Shown here: positions 1 through 8,455 of the stretch, in pieces
How the letters are laid out: every line of letters starts with the position of its first letter
Numbering within the stretch: the stretch's first letter is position 1
Origin: Bacteroidales bacterium
GTDB lineage: Bacteria; Bacteroidota; Bacteroidia; Bacteroidales; UBA12077
Length of the DNA: 20,067 nt
NCBI GenBank assembly: GCA_030156305.1
Contig: JASGMZ010000024.1
Location: 1-20,067 of the forward strand
Direction: 5' to 3'
Position numbers and translations under genes: made by a program
The notes under the pieces: generated by a model
Seen by the model: the letters and a program-made list of their open reading frames with translations, nothing else
Told to the model about the DNA's origin: nothing
Databases searched by the model: none

Positions 1-98
1 TACGTCAGTAAACTCCTGGCTGCCAATTCTTCGCAAGCCTTGTTCTTGACGTTTTTTATTACGCCACTAAAAAAACTGGTGTTTTCTAAGATGCACTA
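1..98 (-). repeat. Palindromic MITE-like repeat, copy 1 (cut by window start)
   Basis: This is the reverse-orientation counterpart of the elements at 12759-12940 and 16311-16466. It holds the outer left arm (GATGCACTA end at 90-98), the inner arm TACGCCACTA around 59-68, and the sequence up to the TGAC loop at the centre; the other half lies before position 1. It shares the GAATTGGCA variant of copy 3 and the seven-base T run, so it looks intermediate between copies 2 and 3. It lies about 130 bp downstream of the stop codon of the DUF308 gene, outside any gene seen here. Confidence 0.9.
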
Positions 99-113
99 GA
101 TAGGGATATTTTT

Positions 114-150
114 GGAGCACCGGCTCCGATAGCTATACGGGACAGCCGGT
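114..150. repeat. Imperfect palindrome (REP-like hairpin)
   Basis: ACCGGCT at 119-125 pairs with AGCCGGT at 144-150. Inside lies the self-complementary ATAGCTAT flanked by CCG/CGG. An alternative stem GGAGC/GCTCC (114-118 with 123-127) overlaps it. On the minus strand it lies downstream of the DUF308 gene but is not followed by a T run, so it is not a standard intrinsic terminator. It could be a small intergenic palindromic repeat or an RNA 3'-end stabiliser. Confidence 0.5.
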
Positions 151-226
151 AATTAGGAGTATTTAGGTTGTTTTTAATCCAAAAGTTTCTAATTGAGATA
201 AAAAAATAAAATGAAAAAAAGGTTGT

Positions 227-760
227 TCAAAAATCAGACTTATTCAGCTGATAGAATTTATACGCCGTAATTAAAGAAACAATGCCATAAAAAAGTGCGA
301 CAAAACCAATAATATTAATGATTACAACCGCTCCCTGAAAGGGTACGAATAGAAACAGCAAACCAAAAATGGCTACAATAATATTACGCAACAAACTCAA
401 CCAAAAGTAGTACGGCCTGATTTTGATAATAAAATTCAGGTTTATAATCCCCATAACCAGGGCAATAATTCCTATAATAATAACAAAAAGGTTAACCACA
501 AAGGAAGGAAAAATTAAAAACAGCAACCCGATGATGCTATTCAAAATCCCTTCGTAGAACCAGAATTCGCTTCCATTGTTAACATTCTTTTTGTTTAGTA
601 TGATTAAAATTACCCCGGCTATTAAAAACAGAATACCCATAAATTGTACAATGGCTTTTAAGGTTAATTCGGGATTGATAAGCGCAATCAATCCTAAAAC
701 AATCATAACAATACCTTGAGAACTAAGAAACCATGGATTTGTAAATCGTAAATTATTCAT
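227..760 (-). CDS. DUF308 / HdeD-like six-helix membrane protein
   Basis: This is a 177-residue integral membrane protein built almost entirely of hydrophobic helices, roughly six segments arranged as three hairpins and joined by short charged links such as NKKN near residue 57. This layout and the repeated GL-L-F/NP pattern at helix ends match the DUF308/HdeD family. HdeD is linked to acid resistance in Escherichia coli; in most bacteria the role is unknown. The protein would sit in the inner membrane. The gene follows the HAD phosphatase gene by 35 bp on the same strand, so it may be the last gene of a trmO-HAD-DUF308 transcript. The ATG at 760 begins a polar stretch before the first helix, as usual for the family. 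The family assignment is from composition and topology, so a specific function is not claimed. Confidence 0.8.
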   Translation of the reverse strand: MNNLRFTNPWFLSSQGIVMIVLGLIALINPELTLKAIVQFMGILFLIAGVILIILNKKNVNNGSEFWFYEGILNSIIGLLFLIFPSFVVNLFVIIIGIIALVMGIINLNFIIKIRPYYFWLSLLRNIIVAIFGLLFLFVPFQGAVVIINIIGFVALFYGIVSLITAYKFYQLNKSDF

Positions 761-795
761 GTTTTTTACAATGATTTAATGTGCAAATTATACCA

Positions 796-1440
796 CTAAT
801 ATACAGTAATTTTTATGGCATCAGCTAGTGATTGAAAAATAATATCGGAATTTAAATGATACTGCGATAAATCCTGATGTCCGTTATTTACCAAAAAACA
901 ATCACAGCCAATCGCCCGGGCTACTTCAAAATCATGATAAGTATCGCCAATTAATAAACTATCTTCAGGAGGGATGGTTGTTTCTTGTAAATAACGAATA
1001 GCATTATCCCGTTTGCTTTTGGCATAAATATTATTTAAACCAATTAGTTCATTGAAATAAACATCCAACTGATGTTGATTGACCTGTTTTTCTAATGCTT
1101 TTTGCTCCGATGCGGAAAGAATCACCTGTTGAAAACCCCTTTTTTTAAACTGCTCCAAGGCATTAAATACTCCATGTTGTAAAGAAGCATTTATTGAATG
1201 CCGTTTGTATAAATCAATATACTCAACAGACAATTGTTCAAACGACTCCTGTAAGAAATCGAATCCTAAGCTCTTGTAATACTCCTGTACCGGGAAAGTA
1301 AACAATTTTCTATACGTTGTTTTATCCAGCAATTTCATATTTCTTCGTTCAAGCATTACATTCATCGAGTTAATGCATACTTCAACATCATTTAACAGCG
1401 TTCCGTTCCAGTCCCAAATAATTAACTTTTTATTCTTCAT
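796..1440 (-). CDS. HAD-superfamily hydrolase, phosphoglycolate-phosphatase-like
   Basis: This 214-residue cytoplasmic phosphatase has all four HAD motifs: motif I DWNGT with nucleophile Asp10, motif II ILSAS with Ser109, the motif III lysine in KSKRD (Lys141 or Lys143), and motif IV GDTYHD with Asp166 and Asp170. Residues about 17-95 form the helical cap expected of the Gph/phosphoglycolate phosphatase-like group. Motif I carries Asn12 where most HAD phosphatases have the general acid/base Asp; a DxNGT motif recurs in related sequences, so it may be a subfamily feature rather than damage. The substrate cannot be told from sequence. The start ATG overlaps the end of trmO by 11 nt (1430-1440), which points to translational coupling. 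Confidence 0.88.
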   Translation of the reverse strand: MKNKKLIIWDWNGTLLNDVEVCINSMNVMLERRNMKLLDKTTYRKLFTFPVQEYYKSLGFDFLQESFEQLSVEYIDLYKRHSINASLQHGVFNALEQFKKRGFQQVILSASEQKALEKQVNQHQLDVYFNELIGLNNIYAKSKRDNAIRYLQETTIPPEDSLLIGDTYHDFEVARAIGCDCFLVNNGHQDLSQYHLNSDIIFQSLADAIKITVY

Positions 1441-1921
1441 GGTAAAATCTGTTATCCGATTTTTTATGTTTCATTTTATCAGATAATCCTTCCAGCCAAC
1501 CTAATTTATCAACCTCAGGGCTATCCACATCCGGGATAAAAGGTTTAATATCTAACACAGGAGTATCATTTAAAATATCTATATCTTGAACAAATAAAAT
1601 ATTATTTTCAATTTTATTTAACCGAACAACAGAAAACCCAATAGGATTAGGCCTTTTGGGAGCACGTGTAGCAAAAACACCTCGAAGCTTGTCATCCATA
1701 AAAGGAATAACCTTCAGTTCGTATTTCCTGGTTTGATGAAAATGATATAATACGATGATATGAGAGAAACCATCTAAATCTTCGAGTCCCTCAGTATATT
1801 GGGCTAAAATTTCAATTCTGCCTTCAACTCCTTTCCCTCCTGAGGGCTGAATAGGCATTTCTCCAATGGTTTTAAACGGAGTTTTTATTACTCCGATAGC
1901 CTGAAAATTGAGTAATTTCAT
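1430..1921 (-). CDS. trmO: tRNA (N6-threonylcarbamoyladenosine37-N6)-methyltransferase TrmO
   Basis: The protein has 163 residues and belongs to the TsaA/YaeB (UPF0066) family. TrmO methylates N6 of t6A at position 37 of certain ACY-reading tRNAs using S-adenosylmethionine. The signature GVFATRAPKRPNPIGFS lies at 81-97, preceded by LEDLDGFSHI at 46-55 and followed by DILNDTPVLDIKPFIPDVD near 114-132, all typical of the SAM-binding beta-barrel fold. The E. coli enzyme is about 235 residues; this one lacks most of the C-terminal extension, as many bacterial members do. It heads the minus-strand group and overlaps the HAD gene by 11 nt. Its promoter should lie in the AT-rich 148 bp shared with the divergent gene at 2070, but I saw no clean match there. 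Confidence 0.93.
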   Translation of the reverse strand: MKLLNFQAIGVIKTPFKTIGEMPIQPSGGKGVEGRIEILAQYTEGLEDLDGFSHIIVLYHFHQTRKYELKVIPFMDDKLRGVFATRAPKRPNPIGFSVVRLNKIENNILFVQDIDILNDTPVLDIKPFIPDVDSPEVDKLGWLEGLSDKMKHKKSDNRFYHEE

Positions 1922-2069
1922 TTTTTTGATTTTTTTACAGAGATAAAAATAACCATTTTGATTTAAAAAAATTACGAAATAAAATAAAAAGGATATTTTT
2001 AAACCTTATTATATAAACTCATAACAATATTTTATTTTTTTTGTAATTTTCAATTCAAAAATCATCGTA

Positions 2070-2495
2070 ATGAAAAAAATTTCGTTGTTTTTATTATTTA
2101 GCGGACTAATTTTATCTCAAATTTTAGTCATCCGGTTTAACCTGAACAATGGATTTGAATTTCATAATTTATGGATTAAAATCCTTCCTATTGCTGATTA
2201 TGCGGGCAAATCTTCCGGAGAGATGTATTTAACATCCACCATTTTAGGCTATATTGCATTTATTATTTTTGGTGTTAAGCATACGAATAAAAGTAAATAT
2301 CCCCGGATTTTTAAATCTGCATTGATGTTTACCGGGATTGCCGTTGTGGTTACTTTTTTTGAGTTTACAAGTATTTTAGAAGATTTAAACGGAACATTTC
2401 AGGGAAAACATTTCAGAATTGGTTGGTTGCTCTTTTTATTGGGTGGATGGATTTTTTGGAAAAAGTATTATACAAAAAAATATAACTATTCTTAA
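2070..2495 (+). CDS. Small four-helix membrane protein of unknown function
   Basis: This 141-residue protein has four likely transmembrane segments, near residues 4-21, 53-69, 83-97 and 117-131. The first could also act as an uncleaved signal anchor. The loop between segments 1 and 2 carries the motif LPIADYAGKSSGE, and the tail is lysine-rich (KKYYTKKY), so the C-terminus is probably cytoplasmic. I do not recognise the family. It is transcribed divergently from trmO and lies 369 bp before the tricorn-like gene, so it is probably a single-gene unit. The AT content and codon use match its neighbours. Confidence 0.75.
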   Translation: MKKISLFLLFSGLILSQILVIRFNLNNGFEFHNLWIKILPIADYAGKSSGEMYLTSTILGYIAFIIFGVKHTNKSKYPRIFKSALMFTGIAVVVTFFEFTSILEDLNGTFQGKHFRIGWLLFLLGGWIFWKKYYTKKYNYS

Positions 2496-2864
2496 ATTAC
2501 CTATTAACTTGTTTTTCGTTAGTATTTAATACAAATTAAATTGTTTATTCTTGGGATAAAGCAATTTCAACAATTCCTTTATAAAATCATTTTTAAAATA
2601 TCGATTTGATTAATGAGATTAATCAACAAAAAATTGTTTAAAATTTTCTCCATTCTATAAAACAATAGTTTTAAACATTTTAGCATTAATTTTGAAAATA
2701 TGTAAGAAAATGTTGTAACTTTTTAATACGATTTAAGTGTTATGTGCACTTTCATCGCTCTTCAGTATAAAATGTCTCTCTTTCGTATATTTTTTTTACC
2801 TTTAAAGTTTAATCTTTTGAAGAATTTTAACGTCTAATTAACTAATAACTCAAAACATAATAAC
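2496..2864. other. Intergenic region without recognisable gene
   Basis: This very AT-rich stretch lies between the small membrane protein and the tricorn-like protease gene. I found no open frame of note, no strong hairpin and no repeat. A partial -7 match (TACCTTTA, 2797-2804) lies about 60 bp before the protease start but lacks a matching -33 element, so it is only a weak promoter candidate. Confidence 0.5.
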
Positions 2865-5800
2865 ATGCGAAAAAATAAACTAATTATCACACTAACGACT
2901 TTAATTTTTTTTAGCTTTTCTTTAATGACAAAAGCTGAAAACGACGTTCGATTACTACGTTTTCCGGATATCAATAAGGATAAGATAGCATTTGTTTATG
3001 CCGGCGATATCTGGACGGTAGATGCCAATGGCGGTGATGCCAAACGGTTAACGTCGCACAAAGGATTGGAATTGTTCCCCAAAATATCGCCCAACGGGCA
3101 ATGGATTGCTTTTTCTGCCGAATACTCGGGTAGCAGGCAGGTATATGTAATGCCTTCAGATGGAGGAACCCCCAAACAATTAACTTATTACAACGATGTT
3201 GGTGAAATGCCTCCACGCGGGGGTTGGGATAATGTTGTGCTGGACTGGACTCCTGATAGTAAACAAATCCTTGTTCGCTCAAACAGAACCCCTTTTGGTG
3301 AAAGAAATGGAAAATACTACCTCGTAAGTATTGATGGTGGATTAGAAAAACCACTACAAATTGTTAACGGTGGCTTTGCTGCCTTGTCGCCGGATGCTAC
3401 AAAATTAGCTTTTACACCCGTTGACCGGGAATTTAGAACATGGAAGCGTTATAAAGGAGGGCGTGCTTCAGATATCTGGGTTTATGACCTGGAAAAGGAT
3501 TATTCAGAACAGATTACCGATTTTGTGGGTACGGATCAAATACCCGTTTGGCACGAAAATAAAATCTATTTTGCGTCAGACAGAGGCCTTACCTTAAATA
3601 TTTATAGCTACGATATTGATACCAAAAAAACAGAACAAATAACTACCCATGAAGAATTTGACGTAATGTGGCCATCAGGGCACAACGGAATGATTGTTTA
3701 TGAAAATGGCGGGTATATTTACAAGTTAAATACGCAAACCGGAAATACCGAAAAAGTATCCGTAAATATTAATTTTGACAACCCAAACATCCTGCCTTAT
3801 TTTAAGAATGTAAGTGAATTTATCGAAAGTGCTTCCATTTCACCCTCAGGGAAACGTGCTATTTTCGATGCTCGTGGCGATATTTATTCCGTGCCTGCAG
3901 AAAACGGATTAACCGTTAATATTACCAAAACACAAGGCATTAGAGAAATGTCGCCCAGCTGGTCACCTAACGGAAAGTATATTGCTTACCTTTCTGATGT
4001 TACCGGCGAGTATGAAATTTATTTACTGGAAAATAAAGAAGAGGCAAACCCAAAACAACTTACTTTTAATTCAGAAGCCTGGAAATATGAACCTGTTTGG
4101 TCGCCCGACAGTAAATACCTACTTTATTTCGACCGCACGTTAAATCTTAAATATATCGATATTGCATCGGGGAACGAAAAAATTATTACTCATGCAACAT
4201 CCGATGAAATAAGGGATTATAAATTCTCTCCCGACTCAAAATGGATAACGTATACTAACAACAGCGATAATGGAAACAGTGCGATATGGGTTTATAATAT
4301 TGCTACCGGACAAAATCACAAACTAACGGGTGATACATTCAGTGAATTTAGTCCTGTTTTCTCAAAAGACGGAAACTATATTTTCTTCTTATCCAACAGG
4401 GATTTTAACCTTGACTTTTCAAGCTTTGAATTCACTTATCAGTACAATAATGCCACAAGAATTTATGCTTTAGCCCTGAGAAAAGACAGCCCAAAACTTT
4501 TCCAGTTTAAAAATGATGTGGTAGCAATAAAAGATGAATCAAAAGCAGAAAAAAAATCAGATGCAGATAAGGATAAACTAAATATTACCATTGATTTTGA
4601 TGGTATAAAAAACAGAGTAATGGACTTCCCTGTGGATGATGGAAATTACCGCTTTTTAGAGGCTGTTGAAGGAGGAATCCTTTATGGCGCCGAAGATGGG
4701 CTGCATAAATATGGCCTTGCCCAGGAAAAAGACGAATTAATTATTTCAGGCGTAAGAGGGGGAACATTATCTGCTGATGGAAATAAAATATTGTACCGCT
4801 CGGGTAAAGATTGGGGAATTGTTGCCCTTTCACCAAAACAAAAAGCCGGCGACGGAAAACTTGACCTCAGCAACATGGAAATGAAAATTGACCCTAAAAA
4901 AGAGTGGCAACAGATTTATACCGATGGCTGGAGAATTTTCAGAGATTATTTTTATGTAGGAAACTTACATAATGTGGATTGGGAAGGACTAAAAGCTAAA
5001 TATGCAAAATTAGTTCCTTATGTTAGCCACAGAGCCGATTTAGATTATATTTTAAGTGAAATCATTGCAGAGTCGAATGTTGGCCATGCCTACGATAATT
5101 ATGGCGATTTTGAACATGTAAAACGCATTGATGGCGGGCTGCTGGGAGCTAAACTAACAGCTGATAATAACAGCAATCGCTACATTATTTCAGAAATATA
5201 TGACGGCGAAAACTGGAATGATTCACGTCGTTCTCCATTATCTGAACACGGCATAGATGTAAACGAAGGCGATTATCTGATTAGTGTTAACGGATATGAT
5301 GTAACTACCAAAGATAATCCTTATCAATTTTTAGAAAATAGCGCCAATGAATATGTAGAGATAAAAGTAAACTCAAAACCAGCGGTTGAAGGAGCCCGAA
5401 AGTATACCATTAAAACCATAAAAAGTGAGACTGAGTTAAAATACTTAAACTGGGTAAATGAACGCCGTAAAATGGTTGATGAGCTATCCAACGGACGAAT
5501 TGGCTATATACATGTTCCTAATACTGCTGTTGAAGGAAATTATGAACTTTATCGCGGAATGTACGAGCAGCATAACAAAGAAGCCTTAATCATTGACGAC
5601 CGGTATAATGGCGGCGGATTTATTCCTGCATATATGATTGAACTCCTTGACCGAAAAACATTAAGTTACTGGCACCGAAATAAGTTAGATCCAATGATTT
5701 CACCTTCGGTTGCCCACGACGGGCCAAAAGCCATGCTTATTAATGGTTATTCATCCTCCGGTGGTGATGCCTTACCCTATTATTTCAAGAAAAAAGAGCT

Positions 5801-6119
5801 GGGTACTTTAATTGGAACAAGAACCTGGGGTGGATTAGTTGGAATTAGCGGTAATGCCGGATTAGTTGATGGAGGATATATTGCCGTTCCCCGTTTTGGT
5901 ATCTATGATGAAAAAGGGGAATGGATTATCGAAGGTGTTGGCGTTTACCCGGATATTAAAGTAGTAGACAAACCACATGAGCTGGCCAAAGGAAATGACC
6001 CTTGTATAGAAAAAGCTGTTCAGGTGCTATTAAAACAATTGGAAGAAAATCCGGTACAGAAGCCAGAACGTCCTGCTGACCCTGACCGGTCGGGATGGGT
6101 TGAAAAAGAAGTAAAATAA
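2865..6119 (+). CDS. Secreted tricorn-like S41 peptidase
   Basis: The protein has 1084 residues, close to archaeal tricorn protease (about 1070). A signal peptide at 1-24 implies export, unlike the cytosolic archaeal enzyme. Residues about 28-330 and 340-660 hold repeated blades with the WD40/TolB-like pattern (SPNGQWIAF, WSPNGKYIAYLSD, FSPDSKWITY), giving two beta-propellers that gate peptide entry. A PDZ-like segment follows near 765-850 (NEGDYLISVNGYDV), then the S41 catalytic core. Candidate catalytic residues are His741 (VGHAY), Ser965 in YSSSGGD and Glu1023 in IIEGVGVYPD, matching tricorn His746, Ser965 and Glu1023. Ser745 of tricorn is Gly740 here. It probably trims oligopeptides in the periplasm or outside the cell. 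It appears monocistronic, with a terminator at 6174-6203. Confidence 0.93.
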   Translation: MRKNKLIITLTTLIFFSFSLMTKAENDVRLLRFPDINKDKIAFVYAGDIWTVDANGGDAKRLTSHKGLELFPKISPNGQWIAFSAEYSGSRQVYVMPSDGGTPKQLTYYNDVGEMPPRGGWDNVVLDWTPDSKQILVRSNRTPFGERNGKYYLVSIDGGLEKPLQIVNGGFAALSPDATKLAFTPVDREFRTWKRYKGGRASDIWVYDLEKDYSEQITDFVGTDQIPVWHENKIYFASDRGLTLNIYSYDIDTKKTEQITTHEEFDVMWPSGHNGMIVYENGGYIYKLNTQTGNTEKVSVNINFDNPNILPYFKNVSEFIESASISPSGKRAIFDARGDIYSVPAENGLTVNITKTQGIREMSPSWSPNGKYIAYLSDVTGEYEIYLLENKEEANPKQLTFNSEAWKYEPVWSPDSKYLLYFDRTLNLKYIDIASGNEKIITHATSDEIRDYKFSPDSKWITYTNNSDNGNSAIWVYNIATGQNHKLTGDTFSEFSPVFSKDGNYIFFLSNRDFNLDFSSFEFTYQYNNATRIYALALRKDSPKLFQFKNDVVAIKDESKAEKKSDADKDKLNITIDFDGIKNRVMDFPVDDGNYRFLEAVEGGILYGAEDGLHKYGLAQEKDELIISGVRGGTLSADGNKILYRSGKDWGIVALSPKQKAGDGKLDLSNMEMKIDPKKEWQQIYTDGWRIFRDYFYVGNLHNVDWEGLKAKYAKLVPYVSHRADLDYILSEIIAESNVGHAYDNYGDFEHVKRIDGGLLGAKLTADNNSNRYIISEIYDGENWNDSRRSPLSEHGIDVNEGDYLISVNGYDVTTKDNPYQFLENSANEYVEIKVNSKPAVEGARKYTIKTIKSETELKYLNWVNERRKMVDELSNGRIGYIHVPNTAVEGNYELYRGMYEQHNKEALIIDDRYNGGGFIPAYMIELLDRKTLSYWHRNKLDPMISPSVAHDGPKAMLINGYSSSGGDALPYYFKKKELGTLIGTRTWGGLVGISGNAGLVDGGYIAVPRFGIYDEKGEWIIEGVGVYPDIKVVDKPHELAKGNDPCIEKAVQVLLKQLEENPVQKPERPADPDRSGWVEKEVK

Positions 6120-6173
6120 TAAAAATCAAAAGAGGGTCTTCCAAAAATAAAATAACACTTTTTTAAAATAATT

Positions 6174-6203
6174 AAAAGCAGAGAAAAAATTCTCTGCTTT
6201 TTT
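6174..6203 (+). terminator. Intrinsic terminator of the tricorn-like gene
   Basis: AAAAGCAGAGAA (6174-6185) pairs perfectly with TTCTCTGCTTTT (6190-6201) around a four-base loop and runs into a T tract. It sits 54 bp after the stop codon at 6119. The A-rich left arm would let it act in both directions. Confidence 0.9.
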
Positions 6204-6204
6204 A

Positions 6205-6947
6205 CCATCAATCCACCAAGCCGCTCCAAGCGGATAGGCGGATTGAAAACAATTTTTCGGCTATCGGCTTGAGCTGACAGTTCCAAAAAAATATATAAAC
6301 AAAAACTTTAGCCGGTTTTAATCTCTGCCAGGATTGTAAACCGTTGGCAGGCATTATAGATTAATTTAATTGATAAATTTTCCTGTAATAAAATAATTAA
6401 ATGTACGATTCCTCCGGAATCGTTGTTGCCTGTCTTTGCCTTTTTTATAAACGTGGTTTTTAGTTATTGTTTAGTATACTACCATTCAAACCAAGAGATA
6501 AAGTAATATGGCAAAGAACAAAGATATATTAAATCTAACTTAATGCCAGATGGCACAAAGATAGGGTTTGAATGTTTATAAAAACAAATGACGCTTAGAT
6601 ATGGAATCCTGCCAAAGGCAGGCTGGCAATCCGTTAGGGCATTCCAACGTCAAAATGAATAATTCAAATCCCTGGTAGAAATTGAACAGTATCACCCGCA
6701 ATTTTTGTAAGTAAGACATCCAAAACCGACGGGTTACAACAGACAGGGAATAGACAGGCAACAGACGGGTTAACCCGTCTGTTATTGGTAGAAGGATCAT
6801 CGGCATCCTTGCCGGTTTTGACGATAGATTATTTTTCAACCAACGGGGTAAACCTACCAGCCCTTTCACAACCTTCAGGCGACAGGCCGGGTCGCAAAGT
6901 GTTTAGCATTTAATTTTCATTTTGTTTACTGCATTCTGCCTGCTAAT
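6205..6947. repeat. Gene-free palindrome-rich region
   Basis: About 740 bp contain no convincing gene but many inverted repeats. These include CAATCCACC...GGCGGATTG with an inner CCGCT/AGCGG stem (6209-6245), CTGCCA/TGGCAG (6325-6350), ACGATTCC/GGAATCGT (6405-6423), CATTCAAACC/GGTTTGAATG (6483-6492 with 6565-6574) enclosing TGCCA/TGGCA (6544-6555), CCTGCC/GGCAGG (6608-6622), a 24-bp perfect palindrome (6760-6783) and CGGCA/TGCCG (6801-6814). Parts look less AT-rich than the flanking intergenic DNA. It could be a pile of small intergenic repeats, a decayed mobile element, or structured RNA. A 97-codon minus-strand frame at 6576-6869 runs through these palindromes and is not believed to be a gene. 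Confidence 0.6.
6760..6783. repeat. 24-bp perfect palindrome
   Basis: The half site AACAGACGGGTT is followed directly by its exact reverse complement, with no spacer. A related, non-palindromic GACGGGTTACAACAGACAGGG begins about 35 bp upstream (6728-6748). The lack of a loop argues against a terminator and fits a dimeric-protein site, a recombination site or the core of a palindromic repeat. Confidence 0.75.
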
Positions 6948-8411
6948 TTATTGACGCGGAACATCGTCCAAATAATTATTCAACGGATCACTTTGGCTGG
7001 TATTTAACGATTTTATCCAATCTATCACCGGTTGGCGGTAATGTACTGATGTACTGTACGGTGTATCATCGTATTCAGAAAAATTATTGTTCGATAATGA
7101 ATATAAGTAATCAATCGTTAACAAAGTATACGTTGAATCGCTATGTATGGGAGTGCCATCCATTAAATAATTACCATCAATAGTAGTAAACCCTCCGTGT
7201 AAGTAGTACGGAGCACTTTCCAATAATTCCTGCCCGGTAACTTCCATCTGAATAATACTATTTTCGAAGGGCAATAACCCCACAATGGTTTCCAGCGTTA
7301 TTTCTCCAGCCGGGATATCCTGTCGTATTCCTCCGGAGTTGGTTAAGGCAACATCCGCTTCGGGAAATGTTTGCAACCACGAATCTACAACCATATTGCC
7401 CATTTCAACCGAACGTTGATGTATGGTTTCATCAGCATATCCAATCACTTCAGCTAAAATGGCATGGGATTGTTCCAGCCATCCTTCAACAACGGTATGC
7501 ACTTCTTCATCCATAATTCCTTTATCGTTTTTATGTATTGAATAGCTTAAATCTTGTATAGAGTCTTTGCCTGTATGATATAAAAATTCAACTTTTATAT
7601 ATCGTTCCATATTTGCTCCGGATTGCATAAGAACAACATCATTCATTTCTTTAGCAAATAGCTGATGACAATGCCCCCCTCCGATTATTTTTATCTCATA
7701 TTGTTTTGCAACAGGAACTAATCGTTCCATTTCGTCCTTACAAATATGCCCAATCAGGATTAAAAAATCGGCACCTTCAGCAATTGCTTTGGGAGCGTAC
7801 GTATTAATTGCCTGTTCGTAAGGCAAAAACTCCAATGTTTCAACATTTTTGGGGAATGTGGTGTTAGGAGTTGATAACGAGGCTAACCCAATGATTCCTA
7901 TATTTACCCCACTAATTTCTTTAATGATATAAGGTTTAACAAACGAAGGGATTTCACCGCTACTCTTTTCAATAATATTAGCGGCTAAAAACGGAAAATT
8001 CATTTGCTCTAAGCGTTCTTCGAGTATTTCGATGGTAAAATCAAAATCATGATTTCCAATAGCACTTGCATCATATTCAAGCGAATTCATCATCTCCACC
8101 ATGGGTTCACCCATAAACCACGTTGAAACGGCAGGGCCTGTCCAGTTATCACCGCCACTTAAAATTAAAAAATTATCTGAGCCATCATAATTTTCTTCGG
8201 CCTTCCACATGCCGGCTAAACCGGCTGCTCCATCAGAATTATCGGTGGCTTCTAACCATCCATGCTCATCGTTGGTATAAAAAATGGTAAATTCAACTAA
8301 ACTATCTTGCGATAAATTATTGTTATCAGCCTCACTATCAGCATTTTTATTACAGGAAAAATTAACAATCCCCAACAATAGTCCTAAAATAATTATAGAT
8401 AAATAGCGCAT
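6948..8411 (-). CDS. Lipoprotein 5'-nucleotidase / metallophosphoesterase (UshA-like)
   Basis: The protein has 487 residues. An N-terminal lipoprotein signal ends in the lipobox NFSC, with Cys20 as the acylation site, so it is anchored to a membrane and works in the periplasm or on the surface. The metallophosphatase domain (about 40-290) shows the two-metal ligands in order: Asp48 and His50 (NDEHG), Asp88 (GGDNW), Asn120-His121 (GNHD), His222 (IGHI), and His247 and His249 (GGGHCH). The C-terminal 5'-nucleotidase domain (about 315-470) carries TNSGGIRQDIPAGEIT and the LPFENSI segment expected for nucleotide binding. Family members hydrolyse nucleoside 5'-phosphates or related phosphoesters for salvage; the exact substrate is not determinable. 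It lies 44 bp downstream of the small zinc-ribbon-like gene on the same strand and may be cotranscribed with it. Confidence 0.92.
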   Translation of the reverse strand: MRYLSIIILGLLLGIVNFSCNKNADSEADNNNLSQDSLVEFTIFYTNDEHGWLEATDNSDGAAGLAGMWKAEENYDGSDNFLILSGGDNWTGPAVSTWFMGEPMVEMMNSLEYDASAIGNHDFDFTIEILEERLEQMNFPFLAANIIEKSSGEIPSFVKPYIIKEISGVNIGIIGLASLSTPNTTFPKNVETLEFLPYEQAINTYAPKAIAEGADFLILIGHICKDEMERLVPVAKQYEIKIIGGGHCHQLFAKEMNDVVLMQSGANMERYIKVEFLYHTGKDSIQDLSYSIHKNDKGIMDEEVHTVVEGWLEQSHAILAEVIGYADETIHQRSVEMGNMVVDSWLQTFPEADVALTNSGGIRQDIPAGEITLETIVGLLPFENSIIQMEVTGQELLESAPYYLHGGFTTIDGNYLMDGTPIHSDSTYTLLTIDYLYSLSNNNFSEYDDTPYSTSVHYRQPVIDWIKSLNTSQSDPLNNYLDDVPRQ

Positions 8412-8455
8412 AATAGTAAATTTTAAAAATAAGAATCCGAAAATAGTAAAACTAT

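Noticed and set aside
114..150. Intrinsic terminator of the DUF308 gene
   Set aside because: The hairpin is present, but no T tract follows in the direction of transcription.
2971..6286. Several antisense frames of 60-130 codons against the tricorn-like gene and its terminator
   Set aside because: They are shadows of a well-supported gene on the opposite strand and lack family features.
6576..6869. Minus-strand frame of 97 codons in the palindrome-rich region
   Set aside because: It reads through several hairpins including the 24-bp palindrome, and its product has no domain or signal; I treat it as non-coding.
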